A stretch of 5,435 nt of DNA from Syntrophomonadaceae bacterium (lineage in GTDB: Bacteria; Bacillota; Dethiobacteria; PWVN01): NCBI GenBank assembly GCA_007136165.1, contig SLHK01000099.1:1-5435 (forward strand). The letters run 5' to 3'. A program made the position numbers and the translations under genes. Below the pieces are notes generated by a model. That model was not told where the DNA came from. It saw nothing but the letters and a program-made list of their open reading frames with translations, and made no database searches. This document shows positions 1 to 5,435 of this stretch, piece by piece. Each line of letters starts with the position of its first letter. Within the stretch, counting starts at the first letter, position 1.

Positions 1-2352
1 AACCGGGATGCGGTTTACCTGCTGCTCAGGCATTACCTGAGCCTTAAACGCCCTTTTCTGCTCCGTTCAGAGCTTTGGGACCAATACCAGGTTTTCCTGG
101 AAAAGGTGGAACCGGAGACGGCGGAAATGGTAAAGCCCCTGGAGAAAACCGTGGAAATCATCCAGGAGGCTGCTTTGGAGGCGCCCTGGGTTTATGTCGC
201 CCTGCGTCCGGCCGTGGCCCGGTGGCTGTATTTCCGCTTTCATATCGACAGCCTCCAGTTTACGGAGATATCCGTAGGAGAATTTCTGGCCTTCAAGGAA
301 AGGCTGGTTCAGGGGAAAGATGAACAGTGGGTGCTGGAGGTGGATATGGACCCCTTCTACAGGGGGTTTCCCAGGCTGCAGGAAACTCGTTCCATCGGGA
401 GCGGGATGCAGTTTTTGAACCGGCGCCTGGCGGGCCAGCTCCTGCAGGAGATGGAAGACGGCAGTAAAAACCTTCTCCGCTTTTTGAGAATGCATCAGGC
501 CCAGGGCATACAGCTTCTGGTTAACCGGCGCCTGGGGGGAGTTTCCGCCCTGCGCCGGGCCCTTCAGAGGGCAGATGAATATTTAACGGGGCAAAACCCT
601 GGAGCAACATGGGAAGACGTGGAAAAATATATGCGCTACCTGGGCCTGGAACCGGGGTGGGGCAGGACGGTAAAACTGATGCAGGAAACCGTCCGGCTGC
701 TTTTAGATATACTGGAAGCCCCGGAACCGGGAAGCCTGGAGGCCTTTTTGGGGAGAATCCCCATGATCTTTAACCTGGTTATTCTCTCGCCCCATGGGTA
801 TTTTGGCCAATCCAACGTCCTGGGCATGCCGGATACCGGAGGACAGGTGGTCTATATCCTGGATCAGGTGCAGGCGCTGGAAAAAGAAATGCGCCGGCGG
901 CTGTCGGAGCAGGGGCTGGACATTGAACCCCAAATTCTGGTGGTTACCCGCCTGATTCCCGAGCACAAGGGAACCACATCTTACGACAGGATGGAGCATA
1001 TCGAGGGAACCAAAAATGCCCGCATTCTGCGGGTCCCCTTTCGAAACGAAAAGGGGGAGGTCATTTCTCACTGGATTTCCCGCTTTAAAATCTGGCCTTA
1101 CCTGGAAAGCTTTGCGGCGGAAGTGGAAACCCAGGTTCTGGCCGAGTTGGGGAACCGCCCGGATTTAATCGTCGGCAACTACTCCGACGGCAACCTGGTG
1201 GCCACCCTGCTGGCCAAAAGCCTTCAGGTGACCCAATGCAATATCGCCCATGCCCTGGAAAAAACCAAGTACCTGTATTCTGACCTGTACTGGCGCCACA
1301 ACGATGAACACTATAATTTTTCCTGCCAGTTCACGGCGGACTTGATCGCCATGAATGCCGCCGATTTCATCATCACCAGCACATACCAGGAAATTGCCGG
1401 CCACATAGGGGGCGTGGGCCAGTATGAGAGCTACTCGTCCTTTACCATGCCCGGCCTCTACCGGGTCATCAAGGGGATCGACGTCTTTGACCCCAAATTT
1501 AACATCGTCTCTCCCGGGGCCAACCCCGAGGCCTACTTTCCCTACACAGAAAAGGAGAGGCGGCTGAAGACCCTGGAAAAGGAAATCCAGGAGCTAATCT
1601 ACGGGGGTGCCGGGGATGAATCCCGGGGGGAACTGGCAGACCGGGAGAAACCCCTCATATTTACCATGGCCCGGTTGGACCGGATTAAAAACATCACCGG
1701 ATTGGTAGATTGGTACGGGAGCAGCAAGGAACTGCGGGAGCAGGCCAACCTGCTGGTGGTGGCTGGTTATGTGCGGGAGGATAACTCCGGGGATGAAGAG
1801 GAACGGGAACAAATCCGCCGCATGCATCACCTTATGAACCACTACCGGCTGGACGGGAACATGCGCTGGCTGGGGATCTTTCTGGATAAAAAAATAGCGG
1901 GAGAACTATACCGCCACATTGCCGACAGCCGGGGAATTTTTGTACAGCCCGCCCTCTTCGAAGCCTTTGGAATTACCGTTATCGAGGCTATGATTTCCGG
2001 GCTGCCCACCTTCGCTACCCGGTACGGGGGTCCCGCCGAAATTATTCACGATGGTTATTCCGGTTTCCACATCGACCCCAACCACGGAGACAGGGCGGCA
2101 GCGAACATGGCCGACTTCTTTGCCCGCTGCCGGGAAAACCCGGAGCACTGGGACTCCATCTCCCGTCAGGGAATTCAGCGGGTCAAGGACAGGTACACCT
2201 GGGAGAAGTATGCGGAACGCATGATGACCTTATCCCGCATCTACGGCTTTTGGAAATACGTGACGGACCTGGAGCAGGCCGAAAGGAAGCGCTATCTGGA
2301 TATGTTCTACAGCCTGCAGTACCGCCCCCTGGCCGCCAGGGTTAACCCTTAA
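1..2352 (+). CDS. sus: Sucrose synthase (GT4 family), N-terminus cut by window edge
   Basis: Sucrose synthase catalyses the reversible reaction sucrose + NDP = NDP-glucose + fructose in the cytoplasm. The frame is open from base 1 and gives 783 residues; bacterial family members are about 790-800 residues. The first codons read NRDAVYLLLRHYLSL, a typical early segment of bacterial enzymes, so about 10-20 residues are missing and the in-frame GTG at 106 is internal. Numbered from base 1, the N-terminal regulatory region spans about 1-255. The GT-B fold follows: PDTGGQ loop (Gly280-Gly281), HALEKTKY (His417), then YESYSSFTMPGLYRV and GIDVFDPKFNIVSPGA, which are diagnostic of sucrose synthase rather than sucrose-phosphate synthase. 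Next come ARLDRIKN (Arg558, Lys563) and the E-x7-E pair Glu654/Glu662 in EAFGITVIE. All expected catalytic residues are present. The plant-type UDP-preference pair is replaced by Phe627 and Ala633, so ADP use is plausible (inference). Confidence 0.96.
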   Translation, partial: NRDAVYLLLRHYLSLKRPFLLRSELWDQYQVFLEKVEPETAEMVKPLEKTVEIIQEAALEAPWVYVALRPAVARWLYFRFHIDSLQFTEISVGEFLAFKERLVQGKDEQWVLEVDMDPFYRGFPRLQETRSIGSGMQFLNRRLAGQLLQEMEDGSKNLLRFLRMHQAQGIQLLVNRRLGGVSALRRALQRADEYLTGQNPGATWEDVEKYMRYLGLEPGWGRTVKLMQETVRLLLDILEAPEPGSLEAFLGRIPMIFNLVILSPHGYFGQSNVLGMPDTGGQVVYILDQVQALEKEMRRRLSEQGLDIEPQILVVTRLIPEHKGTTSYDRMEHIEGTKNARILRVPFRNEKGEVISHWISRFKIWPYLESFAAEVETQVLAELGNRPDLIVGNYSDGNLVATLLAKSLQVTQCNIAHALEKTKYLYSDLYWRHNDEHYNFSCQFTADLIAMNAADFIITSTYQEIAGHIGGVGQYESYSSFTMPGLYRVIKGIDVFDPKFNIVSPGANPEAYFPYTEKERRLKTLEKEIQELIYGGAGDESRGELADREKPLIFTMARLDRIKNITGLVDWYGSSKELREQANLLVVAGYVREDNSGDEEEREQIRRMHHLMNHYRLDGNMRWLGIFLDKKIAGELYRHIADSRGIFVQPALFEAFGITVIEAMISGLPTFATRYGGPAEIIHDGYSGFHIDPNHGDRAAANMADFFARCRENPEHWDSISRQGIQRVKDRYTWEKYAERMMTLSRIYGFWKYVTDLEQAERKRYLDMFYSLQYRPLAARVNP

Positions 2353-2355
2353 CCA

Positions 2356-2385
2356 GGGGCTGGCTGCCGCCAAGGCTGCGGCCCC
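2356..2385 (+). other. GC-rich hairpin / 12-base tandem repeat between genes
   Basis: Just after the sucrose synthase stop, GCCGC (2366-2370) can pair with GCGGC (2378-2382) across a 7-base loop, and GGG (2356-2358) may extend the stem with CCC (2383-2385) over a bulge. The same bases form a near tandem repeat, GGCTGCCGCC (2362-2371) and GGCTGCGGCC (2374-2383), matching at 9 of 10 positions. The following bases are GAGGCAAAAATATC with no T-tract, so this is not a standard intrinsic terminator. It could attenuate, protect a 3' end, or be incidental. Confidence 0.35.
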
Positions 2386-2415
2386 GAGGCAAAAATATCG
2401 GGCAGTTGACGTTTT

Positions 2416-2420
2416 GGAGG
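2416..2420 (+). promoter_or_regulatory. Ribosome binding site deciding the rlmD start
   Basis: GGAGG lies 5 bases before a GTG at 2426 and 11 bases before a TTG at 2432. It overlaps the next codons of the more upstream TTG at 2414, which has no Shine-Dalgarno of its own. This favours GTG 2426, with TTG 2432 as second choice. The longest open frame (from 2414) would add four residues and is less likely. Confidence 0.6.
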
Positions 2421-2425
2421 GGAAG

Positions 2426-3823
2426 GTGCAATTGGGGAAAAAAGGGCAAAAGAAGACTCATGAACACTATCCCGCTGCAGAGGGCCGGCCGGTGACCCTG
2501 ACGGTAGAGGGATTAAACCACGACGGGGAAGGTGTTGCCCGCTTTGAGGGCCTTACCATCTTCGTCCCCGGGGCCTTGCCCGGCGACCTGGTTTCAGCCC
2601 GGGTTATTTCCCGGAAAAAGGCCTACGCCCGGGCCCTTGTTGAAGAAGTTTTAAAGCCGTCCCCCGCCCGGGTATCCCCCCGCTGCCCCCACCACGGCCT
2701 GTGCGGCGGCTGCCGGCTGCAGCACCTGGCCTACGAAGAACAGCTGGTGTATAAAAAAGGATTGGTGGAAGATGCCCTGCGCCGCCTGGGGGGGATGAAG
2801 GTGCCGGTCCTTCCGGTAATAGGCATGGAAGCGCCCTGGCGGTACCGCAACAAGGCCCAGGTCCCCGTAGCATGGGCAGACGGCAGGGTCCTGGCAGGCT
2901 TTTACCAGCGCAGAAGCCACACCGTCGTCGATACCGAAACCTGCCCCGTGCAGCTTTTGCCGAACGATGAAGTCATCAGGGCCGCCCGTAGAGCCATTCA
3001 GCGGACCGGCGTCCCCATCTACAACGAGAAAGACCACACGGGGACCTTGCGTCACGTCATTGCCCGGACTTCCCGGGCATCAGGGGAAACCCTCATTATC
3101 CTTGTCACAAAAGGAAGGGAACTGCCGGGGAAAGAGGAACTGCTTAAAGACCTGTCCGCCGGGACAAAGAACCTGGTGGGCATAGTTCAGAATGTAAACC
3201 CCCGCAGGGGCAACAAAATCTTTGGCCAGGAAGACATCACCCTTTGGGGGAGGGGCTATCTGGAAGAAGAGCTGGGGGGGCTTACTTTTCGCATATCTCC
3301 CCAATCCTTTTTTCAGGTCAACAGCTCTCAAGCGGAAATCCTTTTGGAAAAAGTTCGAGAATACGGGCAGCTTACCGGGGAAGAGACGGTCTTTGACCTT
3401 TACTGCGGCACCGGAGCCATAGCCCTTTATATAAGCCGCTTTGCCCGCCGGGTCATCGGCGTGGAGTCAGTGGCAGCGGCTGTGGAAGATGCACGGCAAA
3501 ATGCCCGGTTAAACGGGATTACAAATGCGGAGTTTATCTTGGGCAGATCTGAAGAGGCGGCGCCCAGGCTGGCAAAAGAGGGTTATGCAGCCCATGTGGT
3601 TATTGTCGACCCTCCCCGGGGCGGGTGCCGGCCGGAACTACTGGAGACCATAATAACCCTAAATCCAGAGAAGGTGGTGTATGTGTCCTGCAACCCCGCT
3701 ACTTTAGCCAGGGATTTGAAATACCTGGCTAAAGGGGGCTATAGGGCAATTGAAGCTCAGCCTGTGGACATGTTCCCGCATACGAGCCACGTTGAGACGG
3801 TTGTGTTGCTAGAAAGCAAATAA
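2426..3823 (+). CDS. rlmD: 23S rRNA (uracil-C5)-methyltransferase, RlmD/RlmCD type
   Basis: This enzyme transfers a methyl group from S-adenosylmethionine to C5 of a uracil in 23S rRNA (U1939, and in many Firmicutes also U747; the target cannot be told from sequence). From GTG 2426 it is 465 residues, near the family length of 430-460. Residues about 21-82 form a TRAM RNA-binding domain (VEGLNHDGEGVARFEG, VPGALPGD). An Fe-S cluster set follows: Cys87, Cys93 and Cys96 in CPHHGLCGGC, with Cys173 in ETCPVQ. The Rossmann methyltransferase domain has the SAM loop FDLYCGTGAIAL (around 323-334) and VDPPRGGC. The nucleophile is Cys422 in YVSCNPATLARD, and the likely general base is Glu457 in PHTSHVETV. 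All catalytic and cluster residues are present, so it should be active. It lies 73 bases after the sucrose synthase gene on the same strand; co-transcription is possible but the functions are unrelated. tRNA-methylating TrmA lacks this TRAM/Fe-S layout. Confidence 0.93.
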   Translation: MQLGKKGQKKTHEHYPAAEGRPVTLTVEGLNHDGEGVARFEGLTIFVPGALPGDLVSARVISRKKAYARALVEEVLKPSPARVSPRCPHHGLCGGCRLQHLAYEEQLVYKKGLVEDALRRLGGMKVPVLPVIGMEAPWRYRNKAQVPVAWADGRVLAGFYQRRSHTVVDTETCPVQLLPNDEVIRAARRAIQRTGVPIYNEKDHTGTLRHVIARTSRASGETLIILVTKGRELPGKEELLKDLSAGTKNLVGIVQNVNPRRGNKIFGQEDITLWGRGYLEEELGGLTFRISPQSFFQVNSSQAEILLEKVREYGQLTGEETVFDLYCGTGAIALYISRFARRVIGVESVAAAVEDARQNARLNGITNAEFILGRSEEAAPRLAKEGYAAHVVIVDPPRGGCRPELLETIITLNPEKVVYVSCNPATLARDLKYLAKGGYRAIEAQPVDMFPHTSHVETVVLLESK

Positions 3824-3825
3824 CT

Positions 3826-3834
3826 TGATATCAA
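3826..3834. repeat. Left copy of 9-base direct repeat TGATATCAA
   Basis: TGATATCAA sits within a perfect 12-base palindrome CTTGATATCAAG (3824-3835) that begins directly after the rlmD stop codon. An identical 9-mer lies at 4764-4772, on the other side of the low-GC Uma2 gene. The core GATATC is itself palindromic, so orientation is ambiguous. It may be a footprint of insertion or chance. Confidence 0.3.
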
Positions 3835-3877
3835 GGGGAAACGGCCATTTAAGCCAATTCTTTCAAATGAAAATATG

Positions 3878-3908
3878 CTCCCTCTTACCGTAGTGGGGGA
3901 GGAATTTT
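3878..3908. terminator. Probable two-way terminator between convergent genes
   Basis: CTCCCTC (3878-3884) pairs with GGGGGAG (3895-3901), giving 7 pairs including one G-T wobble, with a 10-base loop. On the plus strand GAATTTT follows (TTTT at 3905-3908), so it could end the rlmD transcript about 55 bases after its stop. On the minus strand the same stem lies about 30 bases after the Uma2 stop and is followed by CATATTTTCATTT. The T-tracts are short and interrupted, so efficiency is uncertain, but the position between two converging genes supports the call. Confidence 0.5.
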
Positions 3909-3932
3909 GCTATAAAGGGTCTGAAATTGGAA

Positions 3933-4694
3933 TTATGACTGGGTTGGGTCATACCATAATTCAGCTAAGGGAATGGCAAGGCCCGGGAAATCCGGGTGAT
4001 GTAGTACGTTATCATCTGTTGCTATAACTACAAGGGAGTATACACCATCTTTGAGGACAAAGCATTCAAATGTTTTGTCCTGAGGATTAACGAGCCAATA
4101 ATGTTGTACCCCAGCCTTTTGGTATATCTGTAGTTTTTGTACTCTGTCCTTGCGCCTACTGGAGTCAGATATTATCTCTACTGTTAAGGTGGGGGCACCA
4201 TCTATTCGGGTTTTTTTCATGATCTCAAGCTGGTTTCCGGTAACGTAAAGGATATCGGGTTGGACTACGGTTGTATCCTGAAAAGTAACATCAAGGGGTG
4301 CGTTAAAGATCTCTCCTTGGGGGTCAACTTGTCTGAAGTAAGATATTAAAATAAACGCCAGCTCTCTGGATATTCTTTGATGCAACAGACTTGGTGATGG
4401 CTCTTTAATTAGTTGTCCTTCTAAAACTTCATAGCGGAATCCCGGCTCTTCAGGCAAAGCAAGATAATCCCGATAAGTATATGTTTTAGCCTCAGTCTGG
4501 TAATCCTGGTTCTTTTCTTTAACAACTCCTGAAAGTGCTTGCATTACTTCATTCAGATTATAGCGGTACTGTCTTTTACCCAGCCTCACATAAGGAATTC
4601 TATCAGACCTCGTGTATCTCCAAATTGTTTCAACACAAAGACCAAGGGTGTCAGCCAGAACTTGGGCAGTGATAAGGTCTTCCCCATTGTCCAT
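3933..4694 (-). CDS. Uma2-family (DUF820) nuclease-fold protein with N-terminal excisionase-like HTH
   Basis: This 253-residue protein has two parts. Residues about 6-53 are a MerR/excisionase-type helix-turn-helix (ITAQVLADTLGL, TIWRYTRSDRIPYVRLGKRQYRY), the fold used for sequence-specific DNA contact. After a polar linker, residues about 72-250 are a Uma2/DUF820 domain of the PD-(D/E)XK nuclease superfamily: YRDYLALPEE, FRYEVLEGQLI (Glu89/Glu92), QPDILYV (Asp147), LTVEIISDSS (Glu173), KDRVQKLQIYQKAGVQHYWLVNP (Asp183, Lys187). The likely metal-binding residues are present, so catalysis is possible. No cellular function is firmly established for Uma2 proteins. There is no signal peptide or membrane segment. 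The start is ATG at 4694 with GGAGGT 6 bases upstream. It stands alone, converges with rlmD, has its own strong promoter, and is AT-richer than its neighbours, which suggests transfer or a separate history. It could regulate its own promoter (inference). Confidence 0.9.
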   Translation of the reverse strand: MDNGEDLITAQVLADTLGLCVETIWRYTRSDRIPYVRLGKRQYRYNLNEVMQALSGVVKEKNQDYQTEAKTYTYRDYLALPEEPGFRYEVLEGQLIKEPSPSLLHQRISRELAFILISYFRQVDPQGEIFNAPLDVTFQDTTVVQPDILYVTGNQLEIMKKTRIDGAPTLTVEIISDSSRRKDRVQKLQIYQKAGVQHYWLVNPQDKTFECFVLKDGVYSLVVIATDDNVLHHPDFPGLAIPLAELWYDPTQS

Positions 4695-4700
4695 ATTACC

Positions 4701-4706
4701 ACCTCC
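4701..4706 (-). promoter_or_regulatory. Strong ribosome binding site of the Uma2 gene
   Basis: On the minus strand GGAGGT lies 6 bases before the ATG at 4694. This is close to ideal and fixes the start. It is unusual in lying only about 6 bases below the -10 box, so it should be at or next to the 5' end of the message. Confidence 0.8.
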
Positions 4707-4712
4707 GCCTCT

Positions 4713-4742
4713 ATTATATTACGTAGGCATAACTGTAGTCAA
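4713..4742 (-). promoter_or_regulatory. Sigma-A type promoter of the Uma2 gene
   Basis: On the minus strand TTGACT (4742-4737, five of six consensus bases) is separated by 18 bases from a perfect TATAAT (4718-4713). Transcription should begin near 4705-4707. Two near-identical 7-mers, GTAGGCA (4723-4729) and GTAGTCA (4735-4741) as read on the plus strand, lie within the spacer and over the -35 box. They are possible operator half-sites, which is unproven. Confidence 0.7.
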
Positions 4743-4763
4743 GTTGTGTCTACTAAAGTAAAC

Positions 4764-4772
4764 TGATATCAA
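4764..4772. repeat. Right copy of 9-base direct repeat TGATATCAA
   Basis: This is identical to 3826-3834 and lies just upstream of the Uma2 promoter, so that the two copies bracket the gene with its promoter (about 0.95 kb). No terminal inverted repeats or transposase accompany it. Confidence 0.3.
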
Positions 4773-4872
4773 AGAAACAGAATTCAGAGTAATGCCTGGG
4801 GGTGTTATCAAAGCTTATGCTGAGGAGTAAAGGAAGAAGCGGAATTGGCCTTTTACTTACCTCTTTTTTTGC

Positions 4873-4899
4873 AAAAAAGGCATGCCTAGCGCATTGGCA
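4873..4899 (-). terminator. Weak candidate terminator of the DUF2148 gene
   Basis: About 60 bases after the DUF2148 stop, on the minus strand, TGCC (4899-4896) can pair with GGCA (4886-4883) over a 9-base loop. Four bases later comes TTTTTT (4878-4873). An alternative 4-pair stem, ATGC with GCAT, competes. The stem is short, so the support is mainly the T-tract and its location downstream of the gene. Confidence 0.25.
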
Positions 4900-4958
4900 A
4901 CAAAGCGATATAACGAGATTTTAGAGAACGTAAGCAAAGAAGTATGTGTGGAACTAAT

Positions 4959-5435
4959 TTACCTGTCAAAATATATGCTTTTACCCGTGGCTGAAAGGGG
5001 TACTCCCACCACTATCTCTCCCTCAATGATGCCCATTTTCTTTGCCAAAACCCCAACCCGGTACATAATGCGGTTATCGGCATTTAAGATGCCGGCGGTT
5101 TTGACCGCCGAGCCCAGGGCAATTCCCAAATCCAGCAGGCGCCAGGCACAAAGGGGGCCGTCGAATTCAGGGCCTGCCTTAAGTTTGAGGTCTTGACAGC
5201 GAGAGAAACCGCAGGCCCCGCAGTTCAGCCCTATGGGTGCGGCTTTTTTCAGGGACAGAAGCAGCAGGGCGTCAGAGCCTTCCACATTGGACCCGTCCCG
5301 GTCAAAATTTATTTTGCCCGCATCTTCACCGTACTTTTTCATCTCCCGGCCGATCAGGGCCAGGTCATCCCCGGAAACCACTTTGATTTCCACAAAATCT
5401 TTCCCTGCCGCCTTGGGAGCCGTCCTGGCCGATAC
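4959..5435 (-). CDS. DUF2148 ferredoxin-domain protein, N-terminus cut by window edge
   Basis: The frame is open to the right edge and encodes 158 residues ending in YFDR. The first residues in view, VSARTAPKAAGKD, are typical internal sequence of the DUF2148 family (whole proteins are around 180 residues), so the gene starts outside the window and the GTG at 5393 is not its start. Numbered from the edge, Cys72, Cys75, Cys80 and Cys96 form C-x2-C-x4-C-x15-C (CGACGFSRC, then PLCAW), a spacing expected to bind one [4Fe-4S] cluster and close to the Fe-S motif of corrinoid and NADH-dependent redox proteins. The C-terminal part (LGIALGSAVKTAGILNADNRIMYRVG and VGVPLSATGKSIYFDR) is well kept across the family. 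No signal peptide or membrane segment is seen. The family is common in anaerobes; its redox partner and reaction are unknown. Confidence 0.88.
   Translation of the reverse strand, partial: VSARTAPKAAGKDFVEIKVVSGDDLALIGREMKKYGEDAGKINFDRDGSNVEGSDALLLLSLKKAAPIGLNCGACGFSRCQDLKLKAGPEFDGPLCAWRLLDLGIALGSAVKTAGILNADNRIMYRVGVLAKKMGIIEGEIVVGVPLSATGKSIYFDR

Larger units (their letters stand above)
4743..4958. other. Intergenic, AT-rich, no convincing gene
   Basis: Between the Uma2 promoter and the stop of the DUF2148 gene no frame carries a recognisable protein. A short plus-strand stretch from 4765 to the stop at 4828 reads DIKETEFRVMPGGVIKAYAEE; it has an internal ATG (4792) but no ribosome site. It may be a decayed gene end or chance. 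TTTTTTGCAAAAAA (4865-4878) is a perfect 14-base palindrome next to GGCATGCC (4879-4886), a palindrome of 8. No promoter with good spacing was found on the plus strand. Confidence 0.6.

Noticed and set aside
703..1071. 122-codon minus-strand frame within sucrose synthase
   Set aside because: It is antisense to conserved enzyme sequence, has no ribosome site support and no recognisable motif.
106..2352. Sucrose synthase starting at the GTG at 106
   Set aside because: The frame is open to base 1 and the upstream codons (NRDAVYLLLRHYLSL) match the conserved N-terminal part of bacterial sucrose synthases, so the GTG is internal.
2414..2425. TTG at 2414 as the rlmD start
   Set aside because: The only good ribosome site (GGAGG, 2416-2420) overlaps the codons just after it; GTG 2426 has correct spacing.
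2651..3055. 134-codon minus-strand frame within rlmD
   Set aside because: It lies fully antisense to the conserved TRAM/Fe-S part of rlmD; long antisense frames are expected in GC-rich genes.
3824..3932. Small gene or RNA in the convergent gap
   Set aside because: There is no open frame with a ribosome site; the only structure is the hairpin annotated as a terminator.
4896..4914. TTGGCA...TATAAC as a plus-strand promoter
   Set aside because: The two elements are only about 9 bases apart, too close for a sigma-A promoter, and no plus-strand gene follows.
4882..5196. 104-codon plus-strand frame
   Set aside because: Most of it is antisense to the DUF2148 gene, it lacks a ribosome site, and its translation resembles no family.
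4959..5393. DUF2148 gene complete from GTG 5393
   Set aside because: The frame stays open to the edge and the upstream residues VSARTAPKAAGKD are typical of the family interior, so the gene is truncated by the window.

Overview
The window reads as ordinary chromosomal DNA from an anaerobic or thermophilic Gram-positive lineage of the Clostridia type (Peptococcaceae/Moorella-like). This placement is an inference. It rests on the combination of a DUF2148 ferredoxin-type protein, an Fe-S RNA uracil methyltransferase with TRAM domain, a Uma2-family protein carrying an excisionase-like helix-turn-helix, strong GGAGG-type ribosome sites and GTG/TTG start candidates. No RNA gene, CRISPR array, transposase or complete mobile element was seen.

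Layout. Bases 1-2352 (+) hold nearly all of a bacterial sucrose synthase; only its first residues lie beyond the left edge. After a 73-base gap with a GC-rich hairpin but no T-tract comes a class I SAM-dependent 23S rRNA uracil-C5 methyltransferase (RlmD/RlmCD type, 2426-3823, +). Both genes are GC-rich (roughly 55-65% in the lines sampled by hand). A convergent gap (3824-3932) with a plausible two-way terminator separates them from a minus-strand gene of clearly lower GC (about 40-50% in sampled lines). That gene, 3933-4694, joins an excisionase-type HTH to a Uma2 PD-(D/E)XK nuclease-fold domain. It has its own near-consensus promoter (TTGACT, 18 bases, TATAAT), placed so close that the 5' leader should be only about 10-14 bases. 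Bases 4743-4958 are AT-richer and hold no convincing gene. From 4959 to the right edge (-) runs the C-terminal part of a DUF2148 protein with a four-cysteine Fe-S motif; its start lies outside the window.

How they work together. The two plus-strand genes may be co-transcribed, but their functions are unrelated (sugar-nucleotide metabolism; ribosome maturation), and nothing joins the four genes into one pathway. The sucrose synthase would make or cleave sucrose with NDP-glucose. The two residues that mark UDP preference in plant enzymes are replaced here, which suggests a link to ADP-glucose/glycogen. The Uma2 gene looks like an independent, possibly acquired, single-gene unit. It is the most accessory-like part of the window, and its function is not established. 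I found no strong sign of a new multi-gene system.
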